A stretch of DNA of 64,000 bases from Spirometra erinaceieuropaei (lineage: Eukaryota > Platyhelminthes > Cestoda > Diphyllobothriidea > Diphyllobothriidae). Every line of letters begins with the position of its first letter. Position 1 is the stretch's first letter. The stretch is from the NCBI GenBank assembly GCA_902702965.1, contig CACRXP010000048.1, forward strand, positions 836,994 to 900,993, given 5' to 3'. Below, piece by piece: positions 43,800-54,500 of the stretch. The position numbers were made by a program, and so were the translations under genes. The notes below the pieces were generated by a model, which was not told where the DNA came from, searched no databases, and saw only the letters and a program-made list of their open reading frames with translations.

Positions 43800-44000
43800 C
43801 ATACCTTGGGATGATTTGCAGTTGGTGGGTTGCCTCATAAAATGTAAATCGAATTTCCCACATGCGGAAATGCTTCACAGCCAGGTAAGTGGCAAGTACT
43901 TCACGCCAAATGTACTGTAGCGTGTATCAGCTGGTAAGAGCTTTTTGGAGAAAAAGGCAAGTGGTCGAGTCTAATTAGCAATGCGCTGTTGAAGGACTGC
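43800..44000 (-). pseudogene. Gypsy RNase H remnant
   Basis: This continues from the RT/connection frame after a stop near 43968. The phrases PLAFFSKKLLPADTRYSTFG and then LAVKHFR can be read, with frame changes between them, which is the usual start of Ty3 RNase H. The expected TDH-type motif after it is not recognisable, and the element ends here. Confidence 0.65.
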
Positions 44001-44990
44001 ACCTACGGCTACGGTCGAAGCATCTACCATCAGGGACAGCTGAGCTTCGGGAGTGGGATGTGTGAGTAAGTTAGAATCAGCAAGGGAATTCGTGATTCTC
44101 TCAAAAGCATTCAGTGCTTCACCAGTTAGCTCGAGGGGACCTTTGGGACAAGAAAGCATGTCGGTGAGCGGCAGCATGAGGTCAGCAGAGTTTGGTAGTA
44201 ACCGACAGTAAAAACTGACCATGCCGAGGAATCGCTGCAACTGACGCTTGGAAGTTGGAGGGGGAAAATTACGAACTGCTTCAACCTTGGAGGGGAGGGA
44301 ACGCAAACCTTCAGACTCGACCTTATCACCAGGGAACTCGAGCGAAGGCACACCCAACACGCACTTGTAGGGGTTGATGACAACGCCAAACTTGTCAAGG
44401 CGGTCAAACACCAAGGAAAGGTGTTCTTTGTGTTCTTCTTCATTCCGGCTGGCCATCAAGAGGTCATCAATGTAGGCGTACACAAAGGGTAGGCCACGTA
44501 AGACATGGTCAATGAACCTTTGGAACGTTTGAGCGGCATTACGAAGGCCAAACGGCATGCGTGCGAACTCAAAGAGACCGAAGGGTGTGGTGACGGCGGT
44601 TTCAGGGATGTCCTCAGGGGCGACTGGAATCTGATGAAAAGCACGCACCAGATTAATCTTCGAGAAGACCGCTTTGCCGAAAAGGGCTCCAGCAAAGTTC
44701 TGAAGATGAGGCACGGGGTAACGATCAGGAATGGTAGCGCTGTTAAGGGCACGATAGTCGCCACTGCGGCCGCCAGTCGCCCGATGTTGCCTGGGGCACC
44801 ATGTGCAGTGGGGACTCCCAAGGGCTCTCGGACGGTCGAATTATTCCCAGTTGCAACATGTGTTCAAAATCCGCCTTTGCGTCCTAAAAACGCTCCGGTG
44901 ATAGTCGTCTCGGTCGAGCAACCAGGGGAGGACATGAGGTGCGAATGTGGTGCACAACATAATTTTGAACTTCGCCACTGCGAATCTGTG
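43971..44990 (-). pseudogene. pol: Gypsy reverse transcriptase
   Basis: The main frame, 44714-43971 (247 codons), holds KAVFSKINLVRAFHQIPV (motif A region), PFGLFEFARMPFGLRNA, YIDDLLMASR (YIDD at residues 81-84), NPYKCVLG, LQRFLGMVSFYCR and LMVDASTVAVGAVLQQ at the RNase H border. The motif A aspartate is Asn (residue 21, codon aat), which would abolish polymerase activity. The N-terminal part (HMLQLGIIRPSESPW, SPLHMVP, GDYRALN) lies upstream at about 44990-44715, reached through a frameshift after GDWRP. It is therefore inactive on several counts. Confidence 0.92.
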
Positions 44991-45000
44991 GGTTAATTAT

Positions 45001-45089
45001 GTTGGGATGACTAAGCAGCAGTTGCCGAAAAGGACTAGCAATATCCGTATTCAAGACAGGTAAGTTGGTGGGGGCAGTAAAGAGAGTTA
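45001..45089 (-). other. Protease-RT linker of the gypsy element
   Basis: This is the short stretch between the recognisable protease and RT parts, with stops in all minus frames. No motif is seen. Confidence 0.4.
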
Positions 45090-45430
45090 GTCCACGAAAA
45101 CCAAACCGGTAGTGCGGTCGAGGAGATGGGCACGTCGGCAGTCAACAAGGAGTTCGAACTCGGCAAGAAAGTCCGAGCCGAGGATTGCATGAGGGACATC
45201 AACAATCAAAAAGATCCAGGCAAATAACCGACGAAGGCAAATGTTCAGGGTGAGGAACGACTGTCAAAAGTGGGAACGGGGGAACAGTTACTAGCTTGTA
45301 GATGAAGACCAGGGCTAGGGAAACGACGATCAGCTGCAGTTGGGGGAACAACACTGATTTGGGCTCCAGTGTCCACAAGAAAACGTCTGCGAGTCGCAGT
45401 GTCGGAAACATAGAAGGTGCGACCAGAGCC
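45090..45430 (-). pseudogene. Gypsy aspartic protease remnant
   Basis: The frame shows RRRFLVDTGAQISVV, with the catalytic DTGA encoded on 45363-45376, followed by PPTAADRR and, after a frameshift or stop, HAILGSDFLAEFELLVDCRR, the usual C-terminal segment. The overlapping ORF 45199-45456 is a shadow frame. The protease would have processed the gag-pol polyprotein. Confidence 0.75.
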
Positions 45431-45548
45431 GGAACAGCCAGAAAAAACGCTCGCATCTATTCTCTGGCTGACTGGTTTCCCTGTTTCGGTTTAAAGAGCA
45501 GGGTGAGGAACAATGACGGGCCTTTACGCCGAAATTAGTGTGATACCA

Positions 45549-46260
45549 TCAAGTATCAGCAGTCCGAGGTCGCGAACGAGAACGACGACGGCTGTGTGAG
45601 CGACTGGAAGCTATGCGGTCGAGCTGTATTTTAAGGGAGGCCATGTCATCTGCCATGGCCGAAACCTGTTTCAATAAATTTTCATTCACTGACGATGAAG
45701 ATGAGGAGATCTTGGCAACGGAAGTTGGCTGGAATCGCTGCACCTCTATTATTCGATCCGCCATCTCAGCCAGCTGTGAGACCGTAAGGTCTTCAGAGGC
45801 GGAAGTCAGGATCGCTTGAACATCTGCGGGCAGACGGTCTAGGAAAATGTCCCTGACAACTTTATCGTCTACTTCCATGTCTCCAAAGAGAGATCGCATT
45901 CGACGTGGATGCTCTGAAGGCTTCCGATCACCCAGTGTCTCCTCCTTAAATAACTAGTGATACCGCTGTCGGTCAGATACAGAATTGAGTCGTAGCATTT
46001 CCGCCTTTAACGTGGAGAAAGAAGCATCTACAGGTGGATTAGCTAGCAAGAAATGAACTTGAGAGATGACAACTAGCGGGGAGGACCTCCACAAGTTTGT
46101 GGTATTTTGCTAGTTCCTTGATAAGGTTGGCAGAATAAAAGGCTGATTCCATGCGGATGAAGTAAAGTTCTGGAGCGTGTTGCCAGAATTTAGGCAAGGT
46201 AAAATTGATTGCATGAAGGAACTGGGCGGGGACATCAAGTTGTTGATTGGAGTGAGACAT
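45549..46260 (-). pseudogene. gag: Ty3/gypsy gag (copy B)
   Basis: The gag starts with MSHSNQQLDVPAQ at 46260; the first frame ends at 46039 after a 1-base shift near 46070. A middle part lies in another frame, with SDRQRYH followed by an in-frame TAG, then LFKEETLGDRKPSEH. A long final frame (45899-45549) runs to the SR-rich tail. It ends at TGA (45549-45551) where the zinc knuckle should start: WYHTNFGVKARHCSSPC can be read just beyond, in frame, and the missing first cysteine is the TGA. The same TGA is in copy A. Confidence 0.9.
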
Positions 46261-46670
46261 AATTAGAGAGAGATGGCAAAATATCAGAATTCGTGAGGAA
46301 AGTAAATGTAAATTGGATGGATATTCACAAACAAAAAACGTTAAATCTTATGCAGTACGACAGAAAGTTATAGTCTGCGTTAACGGCGGGAGTTATCAAT
46401 GTCGTAAGAGGTAATGTTCTCACGAACTAGCCAGTTATATCTCACTAGCCCCTAGCCTTAAAGGCAGCAAGTAATACGGAACAGATAATAATATAGATAT
46501 TTTGAACGTTAAGAAAACTTAACAATAGAGCACGGAACACGGTAGCAAGGCGGGTTGTACAGGTGTGTCATTTCTCGTCACATTCAAACAAGCAATCCGG
46601 TCAAAGAAAATGGGACTAAGTTGTCAAAGGTAAATTAGTCAGGTACCTCACCACTTGGTTATCATACAGC

Positions 46671-47483
46671 ATATGTCTACATCAATTTAATTACCCCAAA
46701 ATGCGGCCTTTCGAACGAAGTTTTGTCCGGTTGCATACAAATGCCGCACTCTGTATCAAGTGAATACATTAAAAGGAGACATTTTTCCCATTGGTTTTCC
46801 GTGCCCATAATAATTCAATTATATTGCATACGAAATATTATACGAATATTCAGTCCTTTGCTCATTCGATGGAACACTATGTTTTCTTTCAATGTTTACT
46901 GGAAAAAAGAGGATGATTCGGTTTTTAAAACTTTCCTAATTCCCGAATATTTTTCTAACACGATTAGCCCTTACACTTGCGTTTTTTAATCTCCAAACTA
47001 CAAGATTCATATATGCTGCGTGCAGAAAACCATATGTTTCTCCACGGTATTGGAAGAAAAAATGGGGATCATAAAACTTATCAGTGTATTTGGGCCATTT
47101 TGGTGAACTTACAAGCCAAGTTGGTAGATGCAGATACATTAAGTTTTTTAAATGGACATTTGGCGATATAAAAGAATCTCAAATTTGAAAACTTTTCAAA
47201 ACCAGATTATGTCCTTTTTCGAATACAAGATTTGAAGAAGGTGTAAGTTCCTACGAAATAAGAAAAATAATGAATATTATGAATTAAGCTTTGCGTAAAT
47301 ATAATTGCATTTTAAGCGTATCACCAATCAACAAGTAAGATGCATGCTGTATAAGTAGTCATTCTTTACAGGGTATATGCTTTTCATGCTGTAAAATATC
47401 CACCCAAGCGTACGGCATCCTAAACTAACTGAGTTATAAGAATAATGCGCTGCACGCTGAACAATTATCGATAAAAAGTTTTT
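46671..47483. repeat. AT-rich dispersed repeat, body segment (copy B)
   Basis: This is the counterpart of 1061-1862, without a gene. It has 13 extra bases at about 46660 and several small indels that shift the short ORFs (46723-46989 against 1107-1490). Confidence 0.5.
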
Positions 47484-47526
47484 TTGTCTTTGATGACGTA
47501 TTCGAGTAGGAATCCGAAACGTCAGG
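47484..47526 (+). ncRNA. Hammerhead-like motif, decayed (copy B)
   Basis: This is the duplicate of the motif at 1863-1908: TTGATGA, attc/gaat stem-loop, CCGAAAC, GTCAGGC. The base before GAAAC agrees with the 17097 motif (tccGAAAC), whereas copy A has tcgGAAAC, so B is slightly closer to the presumed ancestral form. The first core base is still T, so activity is unlikely. Confidence 0.5.
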
Positions 47527-48130
47527 CTAAAAAAGCTATTGTCCCGGCGATCGTGTCTCATTATTCAATATCTCGAGTTGGCCCACCTACTGCACATCTG
47601 TCGCATTTTCGCCTACTCAAAACGAATATGAACGTTGATTTGTTTTATAATTAAACAGTATTTTAACATTTAACAAGCATACCTTAATTGATATTTAGGG
47701 TAACAAATGAGCCAGCGACCAGACTTTTATGCATTTATTATATGGAAAACAGTGTGCGGTTGCTCCTTGTGGTGCCACACGTATATACCTAAAGCGCTGT
47801 TGATTCATTTATGGAATCTGGATCACGACTGACTGGGCTGAAACAAGCTATAGCTATCATAGTATGGCCATCCCTGTTTAACAGGCAAGCTGCCTCACTT
47901 AAACGTAAACGTTTAATTTAACGCTGCAATGTCAACCGAAACGGTATAAAAGGAAACGTTTTAGCTTTTATTGAAAATACGCGAGCAAAATAGTAGTTTG
48001 AAAGGCACTTGCATAATCTATGTCAAATTTATTTCGATGAATAAAAACAAAAACTAAATCATGCCTAAACTGGGTTCAGGTAAACGATGGCCTGGCTAGG
48101 TTACTTGGACTGCCGTATCGGACAGCGGAT

Positions 48131-48382
48131 TTGATGAAATTTCACCTTCTGAACTTTTCTGCGGTCGCCGAATTTAACATCATTTCGAGTGAGCTGTCAA
48201 AGGAAAGAATATTGCATTTTGATGGAATTGTTTTTTCCAGAATAGACGCAGGCATCACTCCGGGAAAAAGGACCACCCCATGGCCTGCGGATTTTCGGTG
48301 GAGAAAAAAAACCATTAATGAGCTGAACCAATTAGCATCAAATGCGGCTTCCACCAAGTTATTTTTGACATGCCGCCTGTGA
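48131..48382 (+). CDS. Unrecognised conserved C-terminal fragment (copy B)
   Basis: This is the duplicate of 3231-3512, with the same frame, same stop and only a few substitutions (Y to N, S to T, W to L). It carries the SAVAEF, HFDGIVF, WRKK and LNQLASNAAS stretches shared with the ORF at 31712-32098. Copies A and B differ mainly at replacement positions, so this pair shows no clear purifying selection since duplication. It is probably a pseudogene, or an exon fragment carried in the duplicated block. Confidence 0.4.
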   Translation: MMKFHLLNFSAVAEFNIISSELSKERILHFDGIVFSRIDAGITPGKRTTPWPADFRWRKKTINELNQLASNAASTKLFLTCRL

Positions 48383-48872
48383 ACTAGAGGTTGCATGTGC
48401 CGGCGAACTGCAGCTGAGCGTATGTAATATGAAGGCGAATTGGGATTTACAATCGTTACTCTTTGCTGTGTTCTTTATTTCTGTCTTGGCATAAAACCGA
48501 TCAAATAATTGTACTGCAGCTTCAACATAAAATGTTTTCCGAAAAGACATGCCAACAATTTTTCATTTATGAATACAGTCTATAGTGCAGAAGGTTATTA
48601 TTGACAGCTTTCAAAATTCACCGGTAGAGATGATATAGACGGTAGACTAGTCGGTTAGGCTAAACCAGAAAAAAATAATGACCCGAATTGCATGAACACT
48701 CGCCGTAACGGCTACATCTGATCATGACATATTAAGATATTCGTAGAATGATTGTGAGTACTTATGAATTATGTATGAAAACCAACAGTGTAGCATCGAT
48801 TCAAATGAACTAAGCAGCTCGTATTGGGTATCCTGCAGAGAGACTTGATCAGATACCATACCATACACGTCA

Positions 48873-49840
48873 GTCATCCAGTCTGTAGACTTTGCATGCC
48901 GCACTTTCGAAAGTCGTTGTTGTCTGTGTGTCCAATGCCCTGGCCTATGCTTGCAGGTCACATTCACTAGTTTCCATGGAATATGTTCGATAGAGCTGCC
49001 TCTCGGATACTCCACACATGTTCCACCACACACTTGGGATTGAATGATATCCAGTTTTCAGGTAGGCGTTTTGACATTTATGCCGCTTCTCCGCCCTTGC
49101 GATCTGCACCTCATACAAAAAATGGAAGAGCAGTTGTCCGTATTTGTAAACGACTTTAGCCGAAAGCTATTACCGACGGGATAATTAGCACTGTCTGACC
49201 GAACAGTTCGTTAACTCTGCAAGCATTAAACAATGTTGTTGTCCTTTGATGATTTCTACAAAATTTAAAGCGGTAACACTTATTGCCGACTGGCAAATTA
49301 TTAAAAATTACTGTTAATCACCCTTTTTGGCGCAAATCGTCTCACGTCGCTCAGCCAGTCTGTGGACTTGGCATGCAGCACTTTCGAAAGTCTTTGTTGT
49401 TTGTGTGCGCAATGCGCTAGTAGGTATATCATGAGGCTAGCCTATATTTGCAGGTCGAATTCAGCTGTTTCCATGGAATATGATCTACAGAGCAGCTTCT
49501 CAGACATTCCACGCATGTTGCATGTAAATGACATCCTGTTTTTCAGGAAGAAGTTTTGACATCAATTCCGCTTCTCTGTCCTTGCGATTTGCACTTTATC
49601 TAAAAATGGGAGGGCGGCTGTTCGACGCTGACCGACATGATCACCAGCACTGTCTGAACGAAAGTTTAATTGACTCTGTTCGCATTGACAAATATCGCTG
49701 TCGTTTATTGCTTTCTGTAAAATGTAAAGCAGCATGGCAAATTGCAGAAGGGCGAATTACTAGCAGTAACCGTCATTCCTCATTTTGCCGCAAATCGCCT
49801 CATCCTATTGTCTCATTATCTTCATACGATAATATATTTT
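48873..49840. repeat. Pair of ~485-bp direct repeats (copy B)
   Basis: This is the copy B version of 4003-4970, with both units retained in the same order and orientation. Small substitutions change the short overlapping ORFs (for example 49528-49926 against 4657-4962), so I do not call genes here. Confidence 0.7.
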
Positions 49841-50219
49841 TAAATTCTGGACACAACCGGTTCATTCACTCAGTAAGCCAATATTTTGTTGCTATATGCC
49901 GTGTGCATATTCTGTCCGCTGAATGATTAAACAGGCAGCACACTTTATTTAGCCGGGACGTTTAGTTAAAATTTTAAGAAACAAATGTAATCAATGAGAA
50001 GGTTAAGTAATTTATTCATCGTCATGCCCACTTGTACAGTTTAAATTTGAGTCCAAACCTGTGTCGTATCTGAATTATATGACAACTCTCAAGAGTCAAA
50101 TTTGCGATAGTACTGATCAAAGTTATTAACGCTGTTATGTAAGTTTAGCGTAAACACTTAAACAAACATTTGCAGATGATTCTGCCATATTATCGATTTA
50201 TGTATAGGTCTGTTGGTGA

Positions 50220-50330
50220 ATAACTGAAGGTGAACAATGAATGAACGATTTCATAAAATCGTGGCTTGAATTTTAAAATGCGTTTCACTTCAGTAAGTAT
50301 TGGTGAGGTTGTATTGCAAATTGATTGTCA
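50220..50330 (+). repeat. Dispersed AT-rich repeat, core (+) (copy B)
   Basis: This is the counterpart of 5360-5470, nearly identical. Confidence 0.6.
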
Positions 50331-50969
50331 TGGCGCATAATTCAATAGTATTTCAGACTTCTCAAAATGTTAACTTTTCAATGTACGTCATGTAAACTTC
50401 CCACTGAAACAAAACGCGGGAAAATGCAATGTAGGTTTAAGCATCCTTCTCCATTTATTTTTTGATGGTCTTATAAATGCAAACATACTTTGCAGATATA
50501 TGGCAGAATAATATTCTTTCATTTACTCGTTTGGTAGAAAATGCAATCGTATCCGCATTGAATGCCCTGCGATGAGTGATCCTCCGCAAATTTATATGAA
50601 CTATAATGTAATGGCTGCTTTGACTCACACAAATTCGGGAATTAAGAAACTTCTGAAACCTTAATATGCTAATTTTGCGATGTACAATGTAAATTCAATG
50701 GTAATTAATGCCGAACGAGAAAAATCTCACATTTCTGAGATATTTTCTGTAAAATATATTTGGATTGTATAAGACGATCGAAAATCAGTGTAAACATGCG
50801 CGCTAATAAGTAGCCTTTCTACAGAGTGTGGTTTTTGCAAGAGGTTATAACGAAGTATATTCAAAACCCTACATCTCCATGTGATTTCAACATTTTCTTC
50901 AACTACAGATTAATGCCATTTGAAGATTAGGTTTAGAGAATAAGTATGTGCTCAGACTCAAAGGACGGT

Positions 50970-51132
50970 CTTGTCGGTAGAAAAACAAACGCAATGTTAC
51001 GCTACGATTAGGGTTAAGTTCTAATCTGTGTTTCACCATTGGCGATGTTCCATATGAGCACTTGAACCAGTCGCTGCTGGATTTTCGCTCTCTGGATAAG
51101 CTGGCAGTTTTTAAAGATGAGAATGTATCACG
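50970..51132. other. Copy-B-specific replacement block
   Basis: This block replaces A 6733-7148. It is open on the minus strand (ORF 50899-51138), but I recognise no domain. It lies about 190 bp left of the PLE-type endonuclease fossil at 51323-51562. It could be part of the same old insertion, without proof. Confidence 0.4.
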
Positions 51133-51302
51133 CTGCATAAAATTGCTATCGAATGAAAGCGCACAGCACTAGGAATTTTTACAGAATAACAGTGCATAAG
51201 AGCAAAGACAAGGTTCAAGTCAATGAAAAATCAGATAAGACGTCCACATAAGCGGCATATAGGAATGAGGAAGACGAAATGTTAACAACAAATCACAGTC
51301 AG

Positions 51303-51562
51303 GGGAAATTAGAGGCGTGCGATTACGAGGGCAATTGCAGATTGGTTACGTGATATAACTGCTTGCACAGGTCTGGTTTCTGCCTGCGTATGTAAGCTGC
51401 TTCCAAATAACACAAGGTTCGAGTTGTATGCGCTCGGACAAGAATTCGAAAAGATGCTCTCGTGTTGACAACATGATCGTTATCTAACAGGTGTTTCGTT
51501 ATAGACGAATGGGGGTTTTGTTTTCCTGTTTTCTTAAAGTTACAGCAAAATCTTACGTCCAA
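51303..51562 (-). pseudogene. PLE-type GIY-YIG C-terminal fragment (copy B)
   Basis: The minus-strand frame 51562-51323 reads like the C-terminal end of a retroelement GIY-YIG endonuclease: SSITKHL..NDH, FRIL, LEAAYIR and KPDLCKQ in family order, without the GIY and YIG strands. It differs from the two other PLE lineages in this window (16.8 and 19.4 kb). Copy A has lost about 125 bp of it (B 51303-51427) and its remainder at 7320-7450 is frameshifted, so B preserves the older state. It is degenerate and non-functional. Confidence 0.55.
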
Positions 51563-54500
51563 CTTGCAGTTGCGCTAATACTAAGGATCTAATAGTCACC
51601 TGCCTTAAGCCTTCCATACAAGAAAATTAGACATTTACTTACGTTATTAAGGAAATCTCGGATAGGTTTCCTTACATTTTAATATGAACATAGATCACGT
51701 CGTGCTATTCAAGAGCAGTGTTTTTGAATGGACAGATATGCCTCCGTATGAATAAGCATTTTATTAATCTGGAAATGTTTAACGATTTAAATGCATTCTA
51801 GTACGAATGAAGTCAGATAGCATCTCATAAATGCTCCTGTATCTGGGACCAAATGTGTTATCAGTGGTTGTACACAAACTATTTCTCACATAATCAGATG
51901 AAAGCAGACTTAAACTGATTTCGCAATCACGCCTGCCCGTTGATGAGGCGATTCCATGGGAAAGTGAACTTCATCTTATTCACTACTCCAGGCATTTTTC
52001 CTGAGTAGTCCGGTGTCCATATGCGTTGCTATAATTGGGCTAACTTGATCAAATTTTCCACGACTGGTTACTCCTCATTGGTAGTCAGTATATTATAATT
52101 AGTATTGGCGGGATCCTTCTATTATGTGAAGAAATAGGGGAGGAGTTTACGGTGGGAACAGTCCCTCATGTAAGCTGCCTTCGCAAACCCTAGGCGTGAA
52201 TAAATAATGCAGAATTCCAAAAAAGTGTCAAAATGCGTCAACTCAACTCGCCATGTAATGCTTGAATAATTAATGACTTTGAGAGGTCGTATGTAATTGG
52301 ATGGTTACGACACTGTATGGATAGACATATAGTAGCTTTCAAAAAATATTATATCTATCTTGAGGTAAAAGCGCAACCTCCACGAAGGTATAAACCAATT
52401 ATGCGGTCATTTTACTCAACTCAGTCGTAAATACTCCCATTCAAATGTCAGCATCCCTGCGTGACTGGGCGATGTTGAAATTACAATTCCATCAAGTAAC
52501 CACTGATACTCAGACACATATTTCAACATTTCATGCAAGAAGGTCTACTTTGCTCGAAACTGCGCATTGCATAATGTGGTCAATTTCCAGCGTTCGTCAT
52601 TGTCAATCTGGTAAAAGTTTACAGTTCCTGATACAAACTGTCATCGTAAACGGAGAATTCTAAGAGGGTATATAAATGCCCCACTTGAACTGGCCATGAA
52701 ATGCTCAAACAATTGTTGACTCCAAGGACCTAAATATTAGAAGTCCTATGCAAAGTGTAGTTCGATGTTGGCACGCTAATGTAATTGGATATTGCATTCC
52801 TTGTGATATAATTTACATATCCTGTCATTAATACAACTACTTTATTCACGAAACATATGATACTTTTAAAAGATGAAGCGCAATTTTAACTTAATTGCTT
52901 TATTATTTCTAAAGCCCTAAAGCTTTAGTACAAGTGAGTAAATCTTGTTTGCATATGAGTAAAAAGCAGGAACATTAGGTTGGAAATAGTTGAATGGTAT
53001 TTTCTACGATTTCCAGAGGATAATATGAGACATGCAAATTTCAATTAGTTGCAAAAGTTTAGTCTGACAATTACAGATATATCGGAAATAAAAGCAACTT
53101 ACATTGCTTTAAATTTCGAAGACATTAACGTGCGAACTTTGAGTTAACTCTTCAGAACTAAAGTTGATATGAACATTTGACCCGAAATTAATCAGTTAGG
53201 AGCAAACATCGTATTGGAAACACAATACCGTAGGTCAGCATTGATGTCAAATACGGTTTTTAAAATTTCACGAAGAATGCCCAATATTTCATGAGTGGAA
53301 TTAGTAAGTGTTAACTACGATACTGTATGAATGGGCCTTTCAGAGTATTAAAATTCTGCACATTTATTGTAAAGAAAAACCCAACATTCCCTGGAGTAAT
53401 CACTTATTAAGCAACTGTTGTACCAAACTCGGTCGAAATGAGTCCCATTCAAATGTCAGTACCCTAGCATGATTGAAACCTGGTGAATCTATGCATCATG
53501 CTAGTTAAACATGCAGTGATAACAACAAAACCTTGCTAAGCAAACACACATTTCAGCATATTAGTTAACATTTCATGTATTATGTCGCTATAAATTCAAC
53601 ATTGCAACCGCTACATAGTAATCCTTCCTAATTGAAAACACATTTCGGAAATTCGGTCCAAATTTCATGAGAACGGTCACTCACTTTATCTCAACATCAA
53701 ACTTAACATTATATGCAACTCCACCTATCCAGTTGCTGACTACTTCATATTTCCCAACTAATAATGTTGTCAAGAAACTTGTTATGTTATAATCTGCAAA
53801 ATCTTACATTTGACTATTTTTTACTGAAGGCCTCTTTTTGATGAGGTATATTATAGAAAGTAAAAATGCGTCGTTGGCCTTAATTAAGACAAATTTTCAG
53901 TGGGCCATGGGTCTAACATAATTGAGAATGTTTTGCAAATAGTTAATATTTGCCTCGAAAATGACCGAAATTGTTCTAGATCGGAGTCCGATGGGTTTTT
54001 TCGGAAATGTGCACCTGTATGTCATGGCCACACACTTAAGTTATCAATATTGAAGTCCGGTTTTCAGGCCTAGCTGCAGGCTCATGCCGCGAAAATCGTG
54101 ATCCGTGCCGTTCCTCATATTATAGTTCTTGTGCAAAATACCGGTCAGAGTAACTTATTGACCAGCAGCTGTGGTGGTACGTCTAGGTGGAGTTTTTGTC
54201 CTGTCAACTATCTGCGTCCTCTGCCACCGCCGGTCATCTTGCCTATTTGGTAACATCGGTTCCAAGTTGGCGGAAGTCGAGGCTGCGGTAGATCCTGCAC
54301 TAGCATTCTAAAACTGAAAACTGCCTCAAATGCTAGTTACTGTTCCTGTACTCATCCTGCTGTGGATCACACGCTGAACATCGTCGTCAGTGGCGGGGTA
54401 ATCGGTCACAATTCTCAGCGCATTTGCAGTAGGATTAGCATAGAATATATGGAAGGTAAAATCTCCTGATGCATACGGTTTGCTCAGAATAAAAATGACG

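Larger units (their letters stand above)
43800..46670 (-). mobile_element. Decayed Ty3/gypsy LTR retrotransposon, partial
   Basis: Reading leftward the order is leader (46665-46261), gag (46260-45549), zinc-knuckle remnant, aspartic protease (about 45430-45090), RT (about 44990-44300) and RNase H (to about 43800). The integrase and 3' LTR are missing; the element stops near a SINE-like body and repeat core. The protein order gag-PR-RT-RH is that of Ty3/gypsy. Stops and frameshifts in every domain show that it is dead. The gag part lies inside the duplicated segment and recurs at 18-657. Confidence 0.9.

Noticed and set aside
44505..44996. A 163-codon plus-strand ORF.
   Set aside because: It is antisense to the reverse transcriptase and its protein has no recognisable motif.
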